From: Blastococcus sp. HT6-4
GTDB lineage: Bacteria; Actinomycetota; Actinomycetes; Mycobacteriales; Geodermatophilaceae
Assembly (NCBI RefSeq): GCF_039679125.1
Contig: NZ_CP155551.1
Location: 2,666,001-2,730,000, forward strand
Direction: 5' to 3'
DNA: 64,000 nt
Part shown: in pieces, positions 48,249-57,312 of the stretch
Layout of the letters: each line of letters begins with the position of its first letter
How positions within the stretch are numbered: position 1 is the stretch's first letter
Notes under the pieces: generated by a model
Databases searched by the model: none
What the model saw: only the letters and a program-made list of their open reading frames with translations
What the model was told of the DNA's origin: nothing
Made by a program: the position numbers and the translations under genes

Positions 48249-48734
48249 GTGAGGGTCTGGTTGCTGGTGTACGGCGTGCTCTACGTCGTCATCGAGATGA
48301 CCGGCCACGCCCTGGCGACGGTGGGCTGGCCGCACATCACCGCCCTCGATGTGGCGACGGCGGTCACCGACGCCTTCCTCACCGTCGCCGTGGCCATGGC
48401 CGCGCTCCTCGCCGCCCAACTCGGTGCGCGGCGCTGGGGCCCGCTGCTGGCGACCCGGGGCCGATCGGGTGAACCGGTCGAACTGCTTCCCGACCGGCCG
48501 ATCGGCGTGCGGTCGTGGCGGCCGGCGCCCCTGGCCCTTCCCGGTTCCTCGGCACCGACCGGAGGCCCCGGCACCGACACCGACACCGGCACCGGCACCT
48601 ACGGAAGCGGGGCCTACGGGACGAGCACCCCCACGGTGGGGACCTACTCCGTGGGTGCGCGCCTCGGCCGCGGTGATCGGCGCGGGCGGCGACTGGCGCC
48701 GGCGTTCCCGGAGGAGTCCGGCCACCTGCTCTGA
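48249..48734 (+). CDS. Two-helix membrane protein with Gly/Thr-rich tail
   Basis: A 161-residue protein with GTG start and a GGAGGAG site upstream. Two hydrophobic helices at the N-terminus (VWLLVYGVLYVVIEMTG; AVTDAFLTVAVAMAALLAAQ) are followed by a disordered cytoplasmic or external tail with a Thr-Gly/Tyr-Gly run (GTDTDTGTGTYGSGAYG). It ends in RRLAPAFPEESGHLL, a motif found again in untranslated-looking DNA near 51338. Function unknown. The region 48735-49014 after it holds nothing I can support. Confidence 0.6.
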   Translation: MRVWLLVYGVLYVVIEMTGHALATVGWPHITALDVATAVTDAFLTVAVAMAALLAAQLGARRWGPLLATRGRSGEPVELLPDRPIGVRSWRPAPLALPGSSAPTGGPGTDTDTGTGTYGSGAYGTSTPTVGTYSVGARLGRGDRRGRRLAPAFPEESGHLL

Positions 48735-49014
48735 ACTCGGTCCGACGGCCCGCGGATCGTGTCGCGTGGGGTCGGCACCCACCGGATGGGCGACGGCCGG
48801 GACGGGTCGACGGAGCGGCATCGCGTCACCCCGATCGACGGCCGGCCCGATGACGCCGGCCTCGGCAGGAGGGCCGCCGGCCGCTGCCAGGCAGCGGTGC
48901 AGCCGCATGAGAGCCGGGGGCCGTCGGCACCTGGCTCGGTGACGAGCGGTGCAGCGGCGGCGCCCCGCTCCACCTCACGGCGGGCCCGCGGGGCCGGACC
49001 GATGGCGCGGGCGG

Positions 49015-50478
49015 TCAGACCCCGGCGCGGTAGTGGTCGGCGATCTGCCCGGCCGTCAGCTCGCGCGTGTAGACGGACGCGTGGGCCAGGTATCCCCGCC
49101 AGTGCCCGCCGTAGGTGTTGTCCGGCCAGGCGTCGGAGATGTCGTCGTACCCCAGGCGCCAGTAACCGGTGTAGTTGCGCGGCGTGGTCATGGTGGCGTC
49201 GCCGGCCACGCGTGCACCGTCGACGTAGAGGTACGAGCCGGCGGCGGAGACGGTGACCGTCGCGAGGTGCCAGCGGTTGTCGTTGTAGGGCAACGGCGTC
49301 CGGATCGTCCGCGGCGTCGTCCCGGGCCGGAGGCCGAAGTACAGATTGCCCGAGTAGCTCATGTAGAGCAGCCGGTCGTGGTAGATGGAGTCACCGACGG
49401 GGTCCCGCGCAAGGTCCATCAGGACCCCGCCGTATCCGGTCGACGTCCGGAACCAGATGCTCAGCGTGAAGACCGTCGGGTTGGCGATGGCGTCCGTCGT
49501 GTAGACGTACCCGTAGGTGCCGTCCAGGTAGACGGCCCGGCCGCCGTCGCGGGGGCACGGGCCGCCGGCGCGGCCGAGGTAGGTGCCGGCGGCGGTGTAC
49601 GTGGCGTTCTGCGGCGTTCCGGCCGTGTCGTAGGCGGTGGAGCCGCTGGTCTCCTGCAGCCCGTAGTAGCGCTGGGCGACCGACGTACCGGTGATCCCCC
49701 CGGCTCCGACGTCGCGGGCCGCGTTCGCACAGGTGTAGTAGGTGCCCGAGCCCCAGGCGTCGCCGGCGTTGCTCGTGGTGCTGGCCAGGGCCGCGCCCGC
49801 ACCGGTCAGATCGAGCACGGTCAGCACGGTCAGCACGGTCAGGGCGCCGGCGCCGAGGCCGAGCAGCCGGAGCCGCCACCGTGCGCGGCGCACGTGATCG
49901 CGCTGCGGCGGGGACGCCGGCGCGGCCGGCAACCGGAACCACGTGGCGGCCGGCAGGAGCCCCGCGACGGCAGCCCCGGCGGCCAGCACCGGCGCCCACC
50001 GCCCCTCCTGCGCCCACACCACCACGGCGCCGGCCCAGGGCACCCGGAGGGAGGCGATCCCGTGCACCCGCGCGGCTTCGACCGGGGATGTGTCGGGCTC
50101 GGCGTTGGCGTCCCCCTTGAGCCAGAGCCGCCCCGCGTCGTCCACGTCGTGCAGCCGGTGCAGCAGGAGCTGGCCCTGGCGTTCGGGGTGGTCGACGAGC
50201 AGCACCCGGCCCGGGACGAGCTCGGCCACCGCGCCGGGGCGCACGACGACGACGTCGCCGGTGTGCAACCGGGGCTCCATGGAACCCGACAGCACCACCG
50301 TCGACTCCCAGCCCAGGGCGGCCGGCGCGACCGACCACAGCAACAGCCCGGTCACCAGGGCCAGCAACGCCCGCGCGACCGCCGCGACGACGAGCGCGGC
50401 CCAGCTCCCGCGCAGCCCCCCGGACGCACGTCCGGCCCGGTGCGCCCCCCGGCGCCGCGGGCTCGGATCGGTGGTCAC
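49015..50478 (-). CDS. SipW-like signal peptidase fused to a LamG domain
   Basis: A 487-residue fusion. Residues 25-55 form a membrane helix; the ER/archaeal-type signal peptidase core follows with nucleophile S66 in VVLSGSMEPRLHTGD, His107 in LLLHRLHD (His where bacterial type I enzymes use Lys) and Asp123 in KGDAN. Two more hydrophobic segments follow (AGAVVVW; residues 163-180). A further helix at residues 203-230 runs into ALASTTSNAGDAWGSG, which resembles a TasA-type export and cleavage signal, then a LamG-like jelly roll (YVYTTDAIANPTVFTLSIWF; RWHLATVTVSAAGSYLYVDG). GTG start with AGGAGA. It lies 39 bases after the TasA-like gene, same strand. Confidence 0.85.
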   Translation of the reverse strand: MTTDPSPRRRGAHRAGRASGGLRGSWAALVVAAVARALLALVTGLLLWSVAPAALGWESTVVLSGSMEPRLHTGDVVVVRPGAVAELVPGRVLLVDHPERQGQLLLHRLHDVDDAGRLWLKGDANAEPDTSPVEAARVHGIASLRVPWAGAVVVWAQEGRWAPVLAAGAAVAGLLPAATWFRLPAAPASPPQRDHVRRARWRLRLLGLGAGALTVLTVLTVLDLTGAGAALASTTSNAGDAWGSGTYYTCANAARDVGAGGITGTSVAQRYYGLQETSGSTAYDTAGTPQNATYTAAGTYLGRAGGPCPRDGGRAVYLDGTYGYVYTTDAIANPTVFTLSIWFRTSTGYGGVLMDLARDPVGDSIYHDRLLYMSYSGNLYFGLRPGTTPRTIRTPLPYNDNRWHLATVTVSAAGSYLYVDGARVAGDATMTTPRNYTGYWRLGYDDISDAWPDNTYGGHWRGYLAHASVYTRELTAGQIADHYRAGV

Positions 50479-50517
50479 GGGTCTCCTGCTCGGGGCGGTC
50501 GGTCGGGAGGGCGGGTG

Positions 50518-51108
50518 TCAGGAGCTCTGGGCCTCCCAGGTGAAGGTGATCGATGCGGTGCCACCCTGGGTGCTCTGCGGAGCAGCGGAGTCGAACGTCC
50601 ACGCGAACCGGTACGTCCGCGAGGCGGCGCTCGCGCCGGTCGGGGCCCAGGTGCCGTAACCGGCCGCGTGCGTGGTGGCGGTGAAGCCCGCCAGGGTCCC
50701 CGTGTAGATACCGGCACCGCTGAAGTCCGAGCAGTCGGTCGCCGTTCCCGCGCCCTCGCTGACGGTCAGCTGGAGATACGACGACAGACCGTTCGTGGTG
50801 GTCAGGCCGGTGCCGTACAGCTTCACCGTGGACGGCACCGTGCCCTCGGACGTGACCACGATGCAGCGGTTGCCCGTCGAACCGGGCATCAGCCGGTCCG
50901 CGCTGAACATCGCGACGCCGGAGTCGTTGTCCGTCAGCCGCACGCTGCCGGCGGTCCAGTTGTTGACGCCGTTGCTCGTCGTGGACGAGAACGCCGAGTA
51001 GGACGTCTGCCACACGAGCAGGACCGCGACGGCGAGGCCGACGAACGGTGCCGCGACGAAGCCGAACTTGGCCGCGCGGGCGCCGGGGCGCCCCGTGGTG
51101 CGGATCAT
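50518..51108 (-). CDS. TasA/camelysin-like secreted protein
   Basis: A 196-residue exported protein. Basic N-terminus, one hydrophobic helix (FGFVAAPFVGLAVAVLLVW) and a SYSAFSSTTSNGVNNWTAGS cleavage region, the pattern of SipW substrates such as TasA, TapA and camelysin. The mature part is beta-rich with one Cys pair (NRCIVV, TDCSDF) and no catalytic motif. TasA forms amyloid-like fibres in Bacillus biofilms; by analogy this is a surface fibre or adhesin. ATG at 51108 follows CAGGAGACC. The neighbouring peptidase is the expected processing enzyme. Confidence 0.82.
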   Translation of the reverse strand: MIRTTGRPGARAAKFGFVAAPFVGLAVAVLLVWQTSYSAFSSTTSNGVNNWTAGSVRLTDNDSGVAMFSADRLMPGSTGNRCIVVTSEGTVPSTVKLYGTGLTTTNGLSSYLQLTVSEGAGTATDCSDFSGAGIYTGTLAGFTATTHAAGYGTWAPTGASAASRTYRFAWTFDSAAPQSTQGGTASITFTWEAQSS

Positions 51109-51529
51109 GGAGGTCTCCTGGGATCGGGATCTACGCCCTCGGTCGCCGTACGGCCACGTCGGACCTCCCAGGTATCGGCCGGAGTATCGCGCACTACAGA
51201 GTTGCGACCACGACTCACCCTCGAGGGTGAGTCGAGAGCCGGCCGCGCGCTCCGCGCACGTCCGCCCGGCTCGGAGCACCGACGCGGTCGGCGCCTCCGG
51301 ACCCCTGTCGGGCCGCCGGGGACGACGGGTCTCGCCGTCGTTCCCGGAGGAACCCGGGCACCTGCTGCGACCCTCGGGGCGGGCACCAGCAGCCCCCGCG
51401 GAGAGTCGCAGGTCACAGTTGTGCCGCGTCGGTGTTCCCTTCTGGCGATCTTTGGCTAGGGTTGGGCCTGTCGGGAAGGCCCTGCGCATTGGCAGGACCC
51501 CGATGCACCACCTCAGCTAGGAGCGAGCA
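51109..51529. other. Intergenic region upstream of cspA with a repeated motif
   Basis: This 421-base region holds the promoters of the divergent TasA-like and cspA genes. On the plus strand near 51335-51365 a short stretch reads SPSFPEEPGHLLR, matching the C-terminus of the 48249 protein (APAFPEESGHLL) both in peptide and in most bases, without being part of a convincing gene. The cspA leader includes AGGAG at about 51518. No reliable -35/-10 boxes could be picked. Confidence 0.4.
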
Positions 51530-51733
51530 ATGCCCGAAGGAACTGTCAAGTGGTTCAACGCGGAGAAGGGGTTCGGCTTTGCCACCCCCGACGGCGGCGG
51601 ACCGGACGTCTTCGTCCACTACTCGGCCATCCAGTCCAGCGGGTACCGCTCGCTCGATGAAGGCCAGCGGATCGCGTTCGACATCGAGCAGGGCCAGAAG
51701 GGCCCGCAGGCCGCGAACGTCACCCCGCTCTGA
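51530..51733 (+). CDS. cspA: Cold shock protein
   Basis: A 67-residue cold-shock-domain protein that binds single-stranded nucleic acid and melts RNA structure. RNP-1 KGFGFAT and RNP-2 VFVHYSAI are intact ([18 protein letters not shown], residues 1-18). ATG is preceded by AGGAG. Its stop codon lies inside a 19-base tandem duplication, and a long hairpin terminator follows. Confidence 0.97.
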   Translation: MPEGTVKWFNAEKGFGFATPDGGGPDVFVHYSAIQSSGYRSLDEGQRIAFDIEQGQKGPQAANVTPL

Positions 51734-51764
51734 TCTCCTGATCAGGCTCTGATCTCCTGATCAG
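51727..51764 (+). repeat. Perfect 19-base tandem duplication over the cspA stop
   Basis: Two identical 19-base units (51727-51745, 51746-51764) each contain the codons CTC TGA and the palindrome CTGATCTCCTGATCAG. The first supplies the cspA stop; the second repeats it downstream. Looks like a replication-slippage duplication. Confidence 0.85.
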
Positions 51765-51765
51765 C

Positions 51766-51803
51766 ACAGCGCCCCCGCCCGGTTCTCCGGGCGGGGGCGC
51801 TGT
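51766..51803 (+). terminator. cspA terminator hairpin
   Basis: Exact 17-base arms (51766-51782, 51787-51803) surround a TTCT loop, starting 33 bases after the cspA stop. It ends 19 bases before the stop of the convergent gene at 51822 and may serve both. Confidence 0.85.
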
Positions 51804-51821
51804 CGTTCCGGGGCTGGGTCG

Positions 51822-52301
51822 CTAGCGCGCCCGCGGCACGTAGCCGCCGATCAGCGACGACATCAGCAGTGCCCCGTCGTGCTCGCCCACCGCCGCCGCC
51901 GCCTCGGCGAGGGCCCGCCAGCGCTGCCGCTCGACATCGGTGGGCGCCCGCTCCGCGCGGACGGCCAGCTGCTCGAGCAGCCGTTCCCACTCCCCCTGCG
52001 GGGTCGGCCAGAGCCCGGCCAGCCGACGGGCCTCCGCCGAGATGGCGGTGATCCGGACGATGTCCCCCGCGTGGTTGGTGAGCGGCTCGATGTAGCCGGC
52101 CGACGCCAGGGCCTTGGCCGCGGCGATCACCTCCGCCTTCGGCAGCCCGCTCCCGGGGACGACCGACCCGAGCAGGTAGGGCGCGCCACCGTGCTTCGGC
52201 TCGTCGACCAGCCGGGCGATGGCCCGCAGCACCGGGAGGTCACGGGTGAACCAGACGTCGGGGAGCAGGTCGCCGGGCGCGGTGGGATCGGGGGAGGTCA
52301 C
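51822..52301 (-). CDS. Hypothetical winged-helix-like protein
   Basis: A 159-residue soluble protein with GTG start. The first half (DVWFTRDLPVLRAIARLVDE; LPKAEVIAAAKALASAGYIEPL) looks like a winged helix for DNA binding, and the second half is helical with many Ala and Trp (EWERLLEQLAVRAERA). I do not recognise the family name and no effector domain is seen. It diverges from msrB with 104 bases between starts. Low-confidence guess: a small regulator. Confidence 0.55.
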   Translation of the reverse strand: MTSPDPTAPGDLLPDVWFTRDLPVLRAIARLVDEPKHGGAPYLLGSVVPGSGLPKAEVIAAAKALASAGYIEPLTNHAGDIVRITAISAEARRLAGLWPTPQGEWERLLEQLAVRAERAPTDVERQRWRALAEAAAAVGEHDGALLMSSLIGGYVPRAR

Positions 52302-52405
52302 GCCTCCAGTCTCCCCGCGCCCGCCACCCGCCCGCGCAGGCGGCCCGCCCCGGCGGCACGGAGCCCGGGGGGAATGGCGGCTCCGGCGGCTTCGTTCGTC
52401 CAGAC

Positions 52406-52828
52406 ATGACGACCTCCCCCGAGAAGCCCCAGGTCAGCAAGACCGACGAGGAGTGGCGGGCGCAGCTGTCCCCGGAGGAGTACGCGGTGCTCCGGCAGGC
52501 CGGGACCGAGCGTCCCTGGACCGGCGAGTACGTCGACACCAAGACCGTCGGCGTCTACGAGTGCCGGGCCTGCGGGGCGGAGCTGTTCCGCTCGGAGACC
52601 AAGTTCGACAGCCACTGCGGCTGGCCGTCCTTCTACGAGGCCTCGGCCGAGGACAACGTGCTCCTCCGCGAGGACCGCAGCTTCGGGATGGTCCGCACCG
52701 AGGTGCTGTGCGGCACCTGCCACAGCCACCTGGGCCACCTCTTCGACGACGCCCCGCAGACGCCCACCGGCGACCGCTACTGCATCAACAGCGTCAGCAT
52801 CCGGCTGCAGCCCGCCACGACATCGTGA
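52406..52828 (+). CDS. msrB: Peptide methionine-R-sulfoxide reductase MsrB
   Basis: A 140-residue MsrB, which repairs the R form of oxidised methionine. Zinc Cys pairs CRACG and CGTCH, the conserved FDSHCGWPSFYEA, SHLGHLFDDAP and the catalytic Cys in RYCINSVSIRL are all present. ATG start. No MsrA partner is nearby. The stop is inside a small hairpin (52825-52841), and a larger one lies at 52884. Confidence 0.97.
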   Translation: MTTSPEKPQVSKTDEEWRAQLSPEEYAVLRQAGTERPWTGEYVDTKTVGVYECRACGAELFRSETKFDSHCGWPSFYEASAEDNVLLREDRSFGMVRTEVLCGTCHSHLGHLFDDAPQTPTGDRYCINSVSIRLQPATTS

Positions 52829-52883
52829 TCCTCCGGATCACACCGCGTCCACGAGCCGTTCCCCGGTTCCGCTGAACGCGTCC

Positions 52884-52927
52884 GCGTCCCGCGTCGGGAG
52901 CCTTCCGGGTCCCGCGACGCGGGACGC
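52884..52927. terminator. Hairpin between convergent msrB and hemQ
   Basis: Arms of 12 bases (52884-52895, 52916-52927) pair exactly around a 20-base loop. It sits 56 bases past the msrB stop and 17 bases past the hemQ stop on the other strand. A likely shared terminator. Confidence 0.6.
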
Positions 52928-52944
52928 AGTGCTGTCCGGCGTCG

Positions 52945-53664
52945 TCACGCCAGGTCGGCGACCAGCTCCGCGACCGGCTTGCGGACGCCGCTGTAGAACG
53001 GCACCTCCTCGCGCACGTGCCGGCGGGCGCGGCTGGCCCGCAGATCGCGCATCAGGTCGACGATCCGGTGCATCTCGTCGGCCTCGAAGGCGAGCATCCA
53101 CTCGTAGTCACCGAGCGCGAACGCGGCCACCGTGTTGGCCCGCACGTCGGGGTACGGCCGGGCCTGCATGCCGTGCTCCTTGAGCATGTCCCGGCGCTCC
53201 GCGTCGGGCAGCAGGTACCACTCGTAGGAGCGCACGAACGGGTAGACGCAGATGAACCGCCGCGGCTCCTCGTCGGCGAGGAACGCCGGGATGTGGCTGC
53301 GGTTGAACTCCGCCGGCCGGTGCAGCGCCATCTGCGACCAGACGGGCTCGAGGCGCCGGCCCAGCGCGGTGCGGCGCAGCCGGGTGTAGGCCTCCTGCAG
53401 CGCCTCCACCGACGCGGCGTGCCACCACACCATGAGGTCGGCGTCGGCCCGGAAACCGGCGACGTCGTAGGTGCCGCGGACGACGACGTCCTTGCCGGCC
53501 AGCTCCTCGATCAGCGCGGCGACCTCGTCGGCGGCCGCGGTCCGCTGGTCGTCGCCGAAGGGGTGCGCCAGCCTGAACACCGACCACATCGTGTAGCGGA
53601 TGCTGGCGTTCAGCTCGTTCGCCCGCTTGCCGATGCTGCGTTCATCCACCTGCTGCTCGCTCAT
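52945..53664 (-). CDS. hemQ: Coproheme decarboxylase HemQ
   Basis: A 239-residue chlorite-dismutase-fold protein. HemQ oxidatively decarboxylates coproheme to heme b, the last step of the coproporphyrin-dependent pathway of Gram-positives. Family segments: [55 protein letters not shown] split, [17 protein letters not shown] (with the catalytic Tyr) and [24 protein letters not shown] at 53664 with AGGAAG upstream; a GTG two codons earlier is possible. Downstream of hemE and hemY on the same strand. Confidence 0.95.
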   Translation of the reverse strand: MSEQQVDERSIGKRANELNASIRYTMWSVFRLAHPFGDDQRTAAADEVAALIEELAGKDVVVRGTYDVAGFRADADLMVWWHAASVEALQEAYTRLRRTALGRRLEPVWSQMALHRPAEFNRSHIPAFLADEEPRRFICVYPFVRSYEWYLLPDAERRDMLKEHGMQARPYPDVRANTVAAFALGDYEWMLAFEADEMHRIVDLMRDLRASRARRHVREEVPFYSGVRKPVAELVADLA

Positions 53665-53710
53665 GCCCACATCTTCCTCCGCGGCGTGGGCGGCACCGGG
53701 GCCGGGCGGG

Positions 53711-54679
53711 TCAGGTGCCCGGGATCACGGTCAGGTGCCGACGACTGCGCCCGGGCAGGCAGGCGACCGCGGCCAGCGCCAGCGCGACGCCGTCCTCCAC
53801 CAGCGCCGCCCCGAGGTCGGGCATCCGCCCGGCCGCCCACCGCCGCCAGCCCAGCCCCCCGTAGGAGCCGGCCAGCGCGCCGACGACCCCGGCCACCACG
53901 GGCAGCGCCCCGTTCGAGCGCTCCCGCGCGGCCAGCCGCCCACCGCCCTCGGCCGCGGCGAGCAACCGTGGCACCAGGACGGCGCCCTCCGTCCGCGGCG
54001 AGGTGCCCGGCTGCTTGTCGGCGACCAGTTCCGCCACGACGCCCGCGCCGCTGAAGACCTGCCGCTTCCTGGTCACGCCGCCCGGCGCACCCGCTCTCGT
54101 GGAGGCGGTGAGGATCGGGCCCGCGAAACCCAGGGAGCTCCGGCTGCCGGTGGCCAGCCCCAGCACCGCCGACCGGAGCACCAGATCGGCGCGCGCAGGG
54201 CCCACCGCACGCTCGCGCGGGACGGGCGCCGCCTCCAGCACGGTCTGCACCGCCGCGCCGTAGGCCAGGTGCGGCACGGCGTCGGCCAGCAGGTCGCCGG
54301 CCGACCACGTGCGCGGGTCCGTGACCCCCAGCGCCGCCGCGGCGCCGTCGGTGACGGCGGTCGCCGCCGCCCCCGCCAGCACCGCGCCCACCGGCGCCGG
54401 GAACCGCACGCCCAGCGACCGGACGACACTGGCCAGGACGCCGACGCCCAGGCCGTTGGCCGTCCCGGCGAGCGCACCCAGCGCTGTCCGCCGGTGCGCA
54501 CGGACGGCGCCGCGGCCGGGGACATCCCGCCCCACCCGGGCGGCGACGGCGTCGACCACCCGCTCCGGCACCGTGCTCGCCGGACGTCCGCGGAGGGCCA
54601 TGTCGAGGTAGCTGACGGCGTTGAGGGCGACGGTGCCGGCCGCACCAGCAGCCAGCCCGCGCGTGAATGACCCGGTCAT
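53711..54679 (-). CDS. Hypothetical polytopic membrane protein
   Basis: A 322-residue protein with several hydrophobic Ala/Gly/Val-rich segments ([62 protein letters not shown]). The C-terminal part, with [23 protein letters not shown] and [22 protein letters not shown], resembles DUF4126-type proteins. It starts [10 protein letters not shown]. Inserted between hemY and hemQ, so it may belong to the heme operon by position only. No catalytic motif seen. Confidence 0.6.
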   Translation of the reverse strand: MTGSFTRGLAAGAAGTVALNAVSYLDMALRGRPASTVPERVVDAVAARVGRDVPGRGAVRAHRRTALGALAGTANGLGVGVLASVVRSLGVRFPAPVGAVLAGAAATAVTDGAAAALGVTDPRTWSAGDLLADAVPHLAYGAAVQTVLEAAPVPRERAVGPARADLVLRSAVLGLATGSRSSLGFAGPILTASTRAGAPGGVTRKRQVFSGAGVVAELVADKQPGTSPRTEGAVLVPRLLAAAEGGGRLAARERSNGALPVVAGVVGALAGSYGGLGWRRWAAGRMPDLGAALVEDGVALALAAVACLPGRSRRHLTVIPGT

Positions 54680-54725
54680 CCTCCGACCCTGCGCACCCTG
54701 CGACCGATCGGCAACCGGAGGAACC

Positions 54726-56105
54726 TCAGCCGAGGGCGTCGACCGCCCGGTACGCGTCCCGGATGCAGGCCGGCACACCCGGACCCTCGAACGCGGCGCC
54801 GGCGATCTCCAGCCCCGGGATGCCGGCGACCGCCGACCGGATCGCCCGCACCCGCGCCGGGTGCCCGACCTGGTACTGCGGGAGCCCGCCACCCCAGCGG
54901 ACCACGCGGGTCTGCAGCGGCTCCGGGTGCGCGAGCCCCAGCAGCTCCGCGACGTCGGCCACGACCGCGGCGGCCAGCTCGTCGTCCGGGCGCTGCAGCT
55001 GCGACTCGTCCCGGAACCGGCCCACCGAGGACCGGACCCGCAGCACGCCGCCCGCGCCCAGGTGCGACCACTTGGCCGACGAGACCGTCACGCCCTTGAC
55101 CAGCCGGCCGGTCACCGGCGGCACCAGCAGGCCGGAGCCCGCCGCGACGTCCTGGGCCGGGAACGCCATGGCGACCACGGCCATCGACGCGTACGGGATC
55201 CCCTGCAGCGGCTCCACCGCGGCCGGTGCGACGCCGCCCAGCAGCCGGGCGGCCTTCGTGGCCGGCGTCGCCACGAGGACCGCGTCGGCGGTCAGCACCT
55301 CCGGCGCCGCCACGGGCCCCACGGAGACCTCGAAGCCCGACGCCGTCCGGCGTAGCCCGTGCGCGGGGCTGCGCAGCCGGACGTCCGCCCGCGCCGCCTC
55401 GGCGAGCGCCACCGGCAGCGCCCCGATCCCGCGGTCGACGGTGACGAAGACCGGGCCGTCGACGTCCCCGCGGCTGCGCGCACCGGCGTCCCGGGCGGCG
55501 GCCGCCGCCTCGAGCACCGAGCGCGCGCCGGGCAGGTGGGCGGCGAGCGCGGGCATGGTGGCGGCCAGCGAGAGCTCGTCGGCCCGGCCGGCGTAGACAC
55601 CGCCCAGCAGCGGCTCGACCAGGCGGTCGACGACCTCGTCGCCGAGCCGCTCGCGCAGGAGCGCCCCGACCGCGACGTCGTCCCCGGACAGCGACAGCGG
55701 CGGCAGGTCCGCCTCGGCACGCACCCGCTCCACCCCGGCAGGGGTCAGCACGCCCGCGAGGCCGTCGGCCGAGGTCGGCACGCCCAGCACCGTGCCGGCC
55801 GGCAGCGGGAAGCGGCCGTCGGGCAGGACCACCGACGCCTGCGTGGTGGCCGGGGCGACCAGGCGGTCCCCCCAGCCGAGGGCCTCCACGAGGGCGACCG
55901 CCTCCGGCACCCGGGCGAGCATCGCCTCGGCTCCGGTGTCGTACCAGGCACCGGCCAGGTCGATCCGGTCGAGCTTCCCGCCGAGGCGGTCCCCGGCCTC
56001 CAGCACGACGATCTCGTCGTCGGGGTGCCGACGGCGCCACTCGAACGCGGCGGCCAGGCCGGTGATCCCGGCCCCGACGACGACCAGCCGGCGCGGCGAC
56101 GTCAT
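54726..56105 (-). CDS. hemY: Protoporphyrinogen/coproporphyrinogen oxidase (HemY/CgoX)
   Basis: A 459-residue FAD-dependent oxidase. The dinucleotide fold is [20 protein letters not shown] (residues 7-26) followed by [11 protein letters not shown]; other family pieces are [30 protein letters not shown], and the C-terminal [20 protein letters not shown]. With hemQ present, the expected role is oxidation of coproporphyrinogen III to coproporphyrin III. ATG overlaps the hemE stop by four bases, so the two are translationally coupled. Often also named hemG in actinobacteria. Confidence 0.92.
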   Translation of the reverse strand: MTSPRRLVVVGAGITGLAAAFEWRRRHPDDEIVVLEAGDRLGGKLDRIDLAGAWYDTGAEAMLARVPEAVALVEALGWGDRLVAPATTQASVVLPDGRFPLPAGTVLGVPTSADGLAGVLTPAGVERVRAEADLPPLSLSGDDVAVGALLRERLGDEVVDRLVEPLLGGVYAGRADELSLAATMPALAAHLPGARSVLEAAAAARDAGARSRGDVDGPVFVTVDRGIGALPVALAEAARADVRLRSPAHGLRRTASGFEVSVGPVAAPEVLTADAVLVATPATKAARLLGGVAPAAVEPLQGIPYASMAVVAMAFPAQDVAAGSGLLVPPVTGRLVKGVTVSSAKWSHLGAGGVLRVRSSVGRFRDESQLQRPDDELAAAVVADVAELLGLAHPEPLQTRVVRWGGGLPQYQVGHPARVRAIRSAVAGIPGLEIAGAAFEGPGVPACIRDAYRAVDALG

Positions 56106-57208
56106 GCGCCCGGGGTGGTGGGGTGGGACGGAGCGACGGTCGTGGTGGGGTGGGACGGAGCGACGGTCAGCTCGTGCACCAGCTCGGCCACGCGGGTGAG
56201 CACGTCCGGGTCGGTGTCGGGCAGCACGCCGTGGCCGAGGTTGAAGATGTGCCCGCGCGCGGCCTGCCCCTGCTCGACCACCCGGCGCACCTCGCGCTCG
56301 ACGGTGGCGCGGTCGGCCAGCAGCACCGCGGGGTCGAGGTTGCCCTGCAGCGACCGTCCCGGCCCCACCCGGCGGGCCGCCTCGTCCAGCGGCACCCGCC
56401 AGTCGACCCCCACGACGTCGGCGCCGGCGTCACCGATCAGCGGCAGCAGCTCCCCGGTGCCGACGCCGAAGTGGATGCGCGGGACGTCGCGCTCCGCCAG
56501 CCCGTCGAACACCGCCCGCGAGTGCGGCAGCACCCGCTCGGCGTAGTCGGCGGCCGACAGCACGCCGGCCCAGGAGTCGAACAACTGCACCGCAGAGGCC
56601 CCGGCATCCACCTGCGCCCGCAGGAACGTCGCCGCCGACAGCGACAGCCGCTGCAGCAGCCGCGACCACGCCTCCGGCTCGGCGTACATGAACGCCTTGG
56701 TGCGGGCGTGCTCCTTGGAGGGACCGCCCTCGATCAGATAGGTGGCCAGGGTGAAGGGCGCACCGGCGAAGCCGATGAGCGGGGTGGCGCCGAGCTCGGC
56801 CACCAGCGACCGGACCGCGGTCTCCAGGAACGCCAGCTGACCGGGCTCGAGGTCGGGCAGCGCGTCGACGTCGGTGACCGTGCGCACCGGGTTCGCGACG
56901 ACCGGGCCGACCCCTGGCTTGATCTCGATGTCCACCCCGGCGACCACCAGCGGGAGCACGATGTCGGAGAAGAGGATCGCCGCGTCCACCCCGTGCCGGC
57001 GGACCGGCTGCAGGGTGATCTCGGTGACCAGGTCGGGGTCCTGGCAGGCCTGGAGCATCGCCGTCCCGGCGCGCAGGGCGCGGTACTCCGGCAGCGAGCG
57101 GCCGGCCTGGCGCATGAACCAGACCGGGGTGCGGCTCACCGGGAGGCCACGTGCGGCGCGGACGAGGTCGGAATCGGCCGGGGACGCCGACACGGGAGCG
57201 GGACTCAC
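56102..57208 (-). CDS. hemE: Uroporphyrinogen decarboxylase HemE
   Basis: A 368-residue enzyme that decarboxylates uroporphyrinogen III to coproporphyrinogen III. Recognised by [16 protein letters not shown] (active-site Arg pair), [51 protein letters not shown] and [19 protein letters not shown]-type start at the distal end. The last 18 residues are two copies of VAPSHPTT(T/P), encoded by a 27-base tandem repeat, and extend past the usual C-terminus. Confidence 0.96.
   Translation of the reverse strand: MSPAPVSASPADSDLVRAARGLPVSRTPVWFMRQAGRSLPEYRALRAGTAMLQACQDPDLVTEITLQPVRRHGVDAAILFSDIVLPLVVAGVDIEIKPGVGPVVANPVRTVTDVDALPDLEPGQLAFLETAVRSLVAELGATPLIGFAGAPFTLATYLIEGGPSKEHARTKAFMYAEPEAWSRLLQRLSLSAATFLRAQVDAGASAVQLFDSWAGVLSAADYAERVLPHSRAVFDGLAERDVPRIHFGVGTGELLPLIGDAGADVVGVDWRVPLDEAARRVGPGRSLQGNLDPAVLLADRATVEREVRRVVEQGQAARGHIFNLGHGVLPDTDPDVLTRVAELVHELTVAPSHPTTTVAPSHPTTPGA
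56115..56168 (-). repeat. 27-base tandem repeat in the hemE 3' end
   Basis: Two exact 27-base units (56115-56141, 56142-56168) encode VAPSHPTTT then VAPSHPTTP. Being 27 bases, the duplication keeps the frame. It adds a Pro/Thr-rich tail. Confidence 0.9.
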
Positions 57209-57312
57209 GACCGCCGATCCTCCCAGATGCGCAGGCCACGCCTACCCGCCGCGTCCGTGCGCGTGCGGCGCGTCGGCCACCGAGTCCTGATTACCGGCCT
57301 ACTCTCGCGAAC

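Noticed and set aside
49801-49842. Nine-base repeats (three copies) in the SipW-LamG gene
   Set aside because: They encode the membrane helix LTVLTVLTVL; simple codon repetition explains them.
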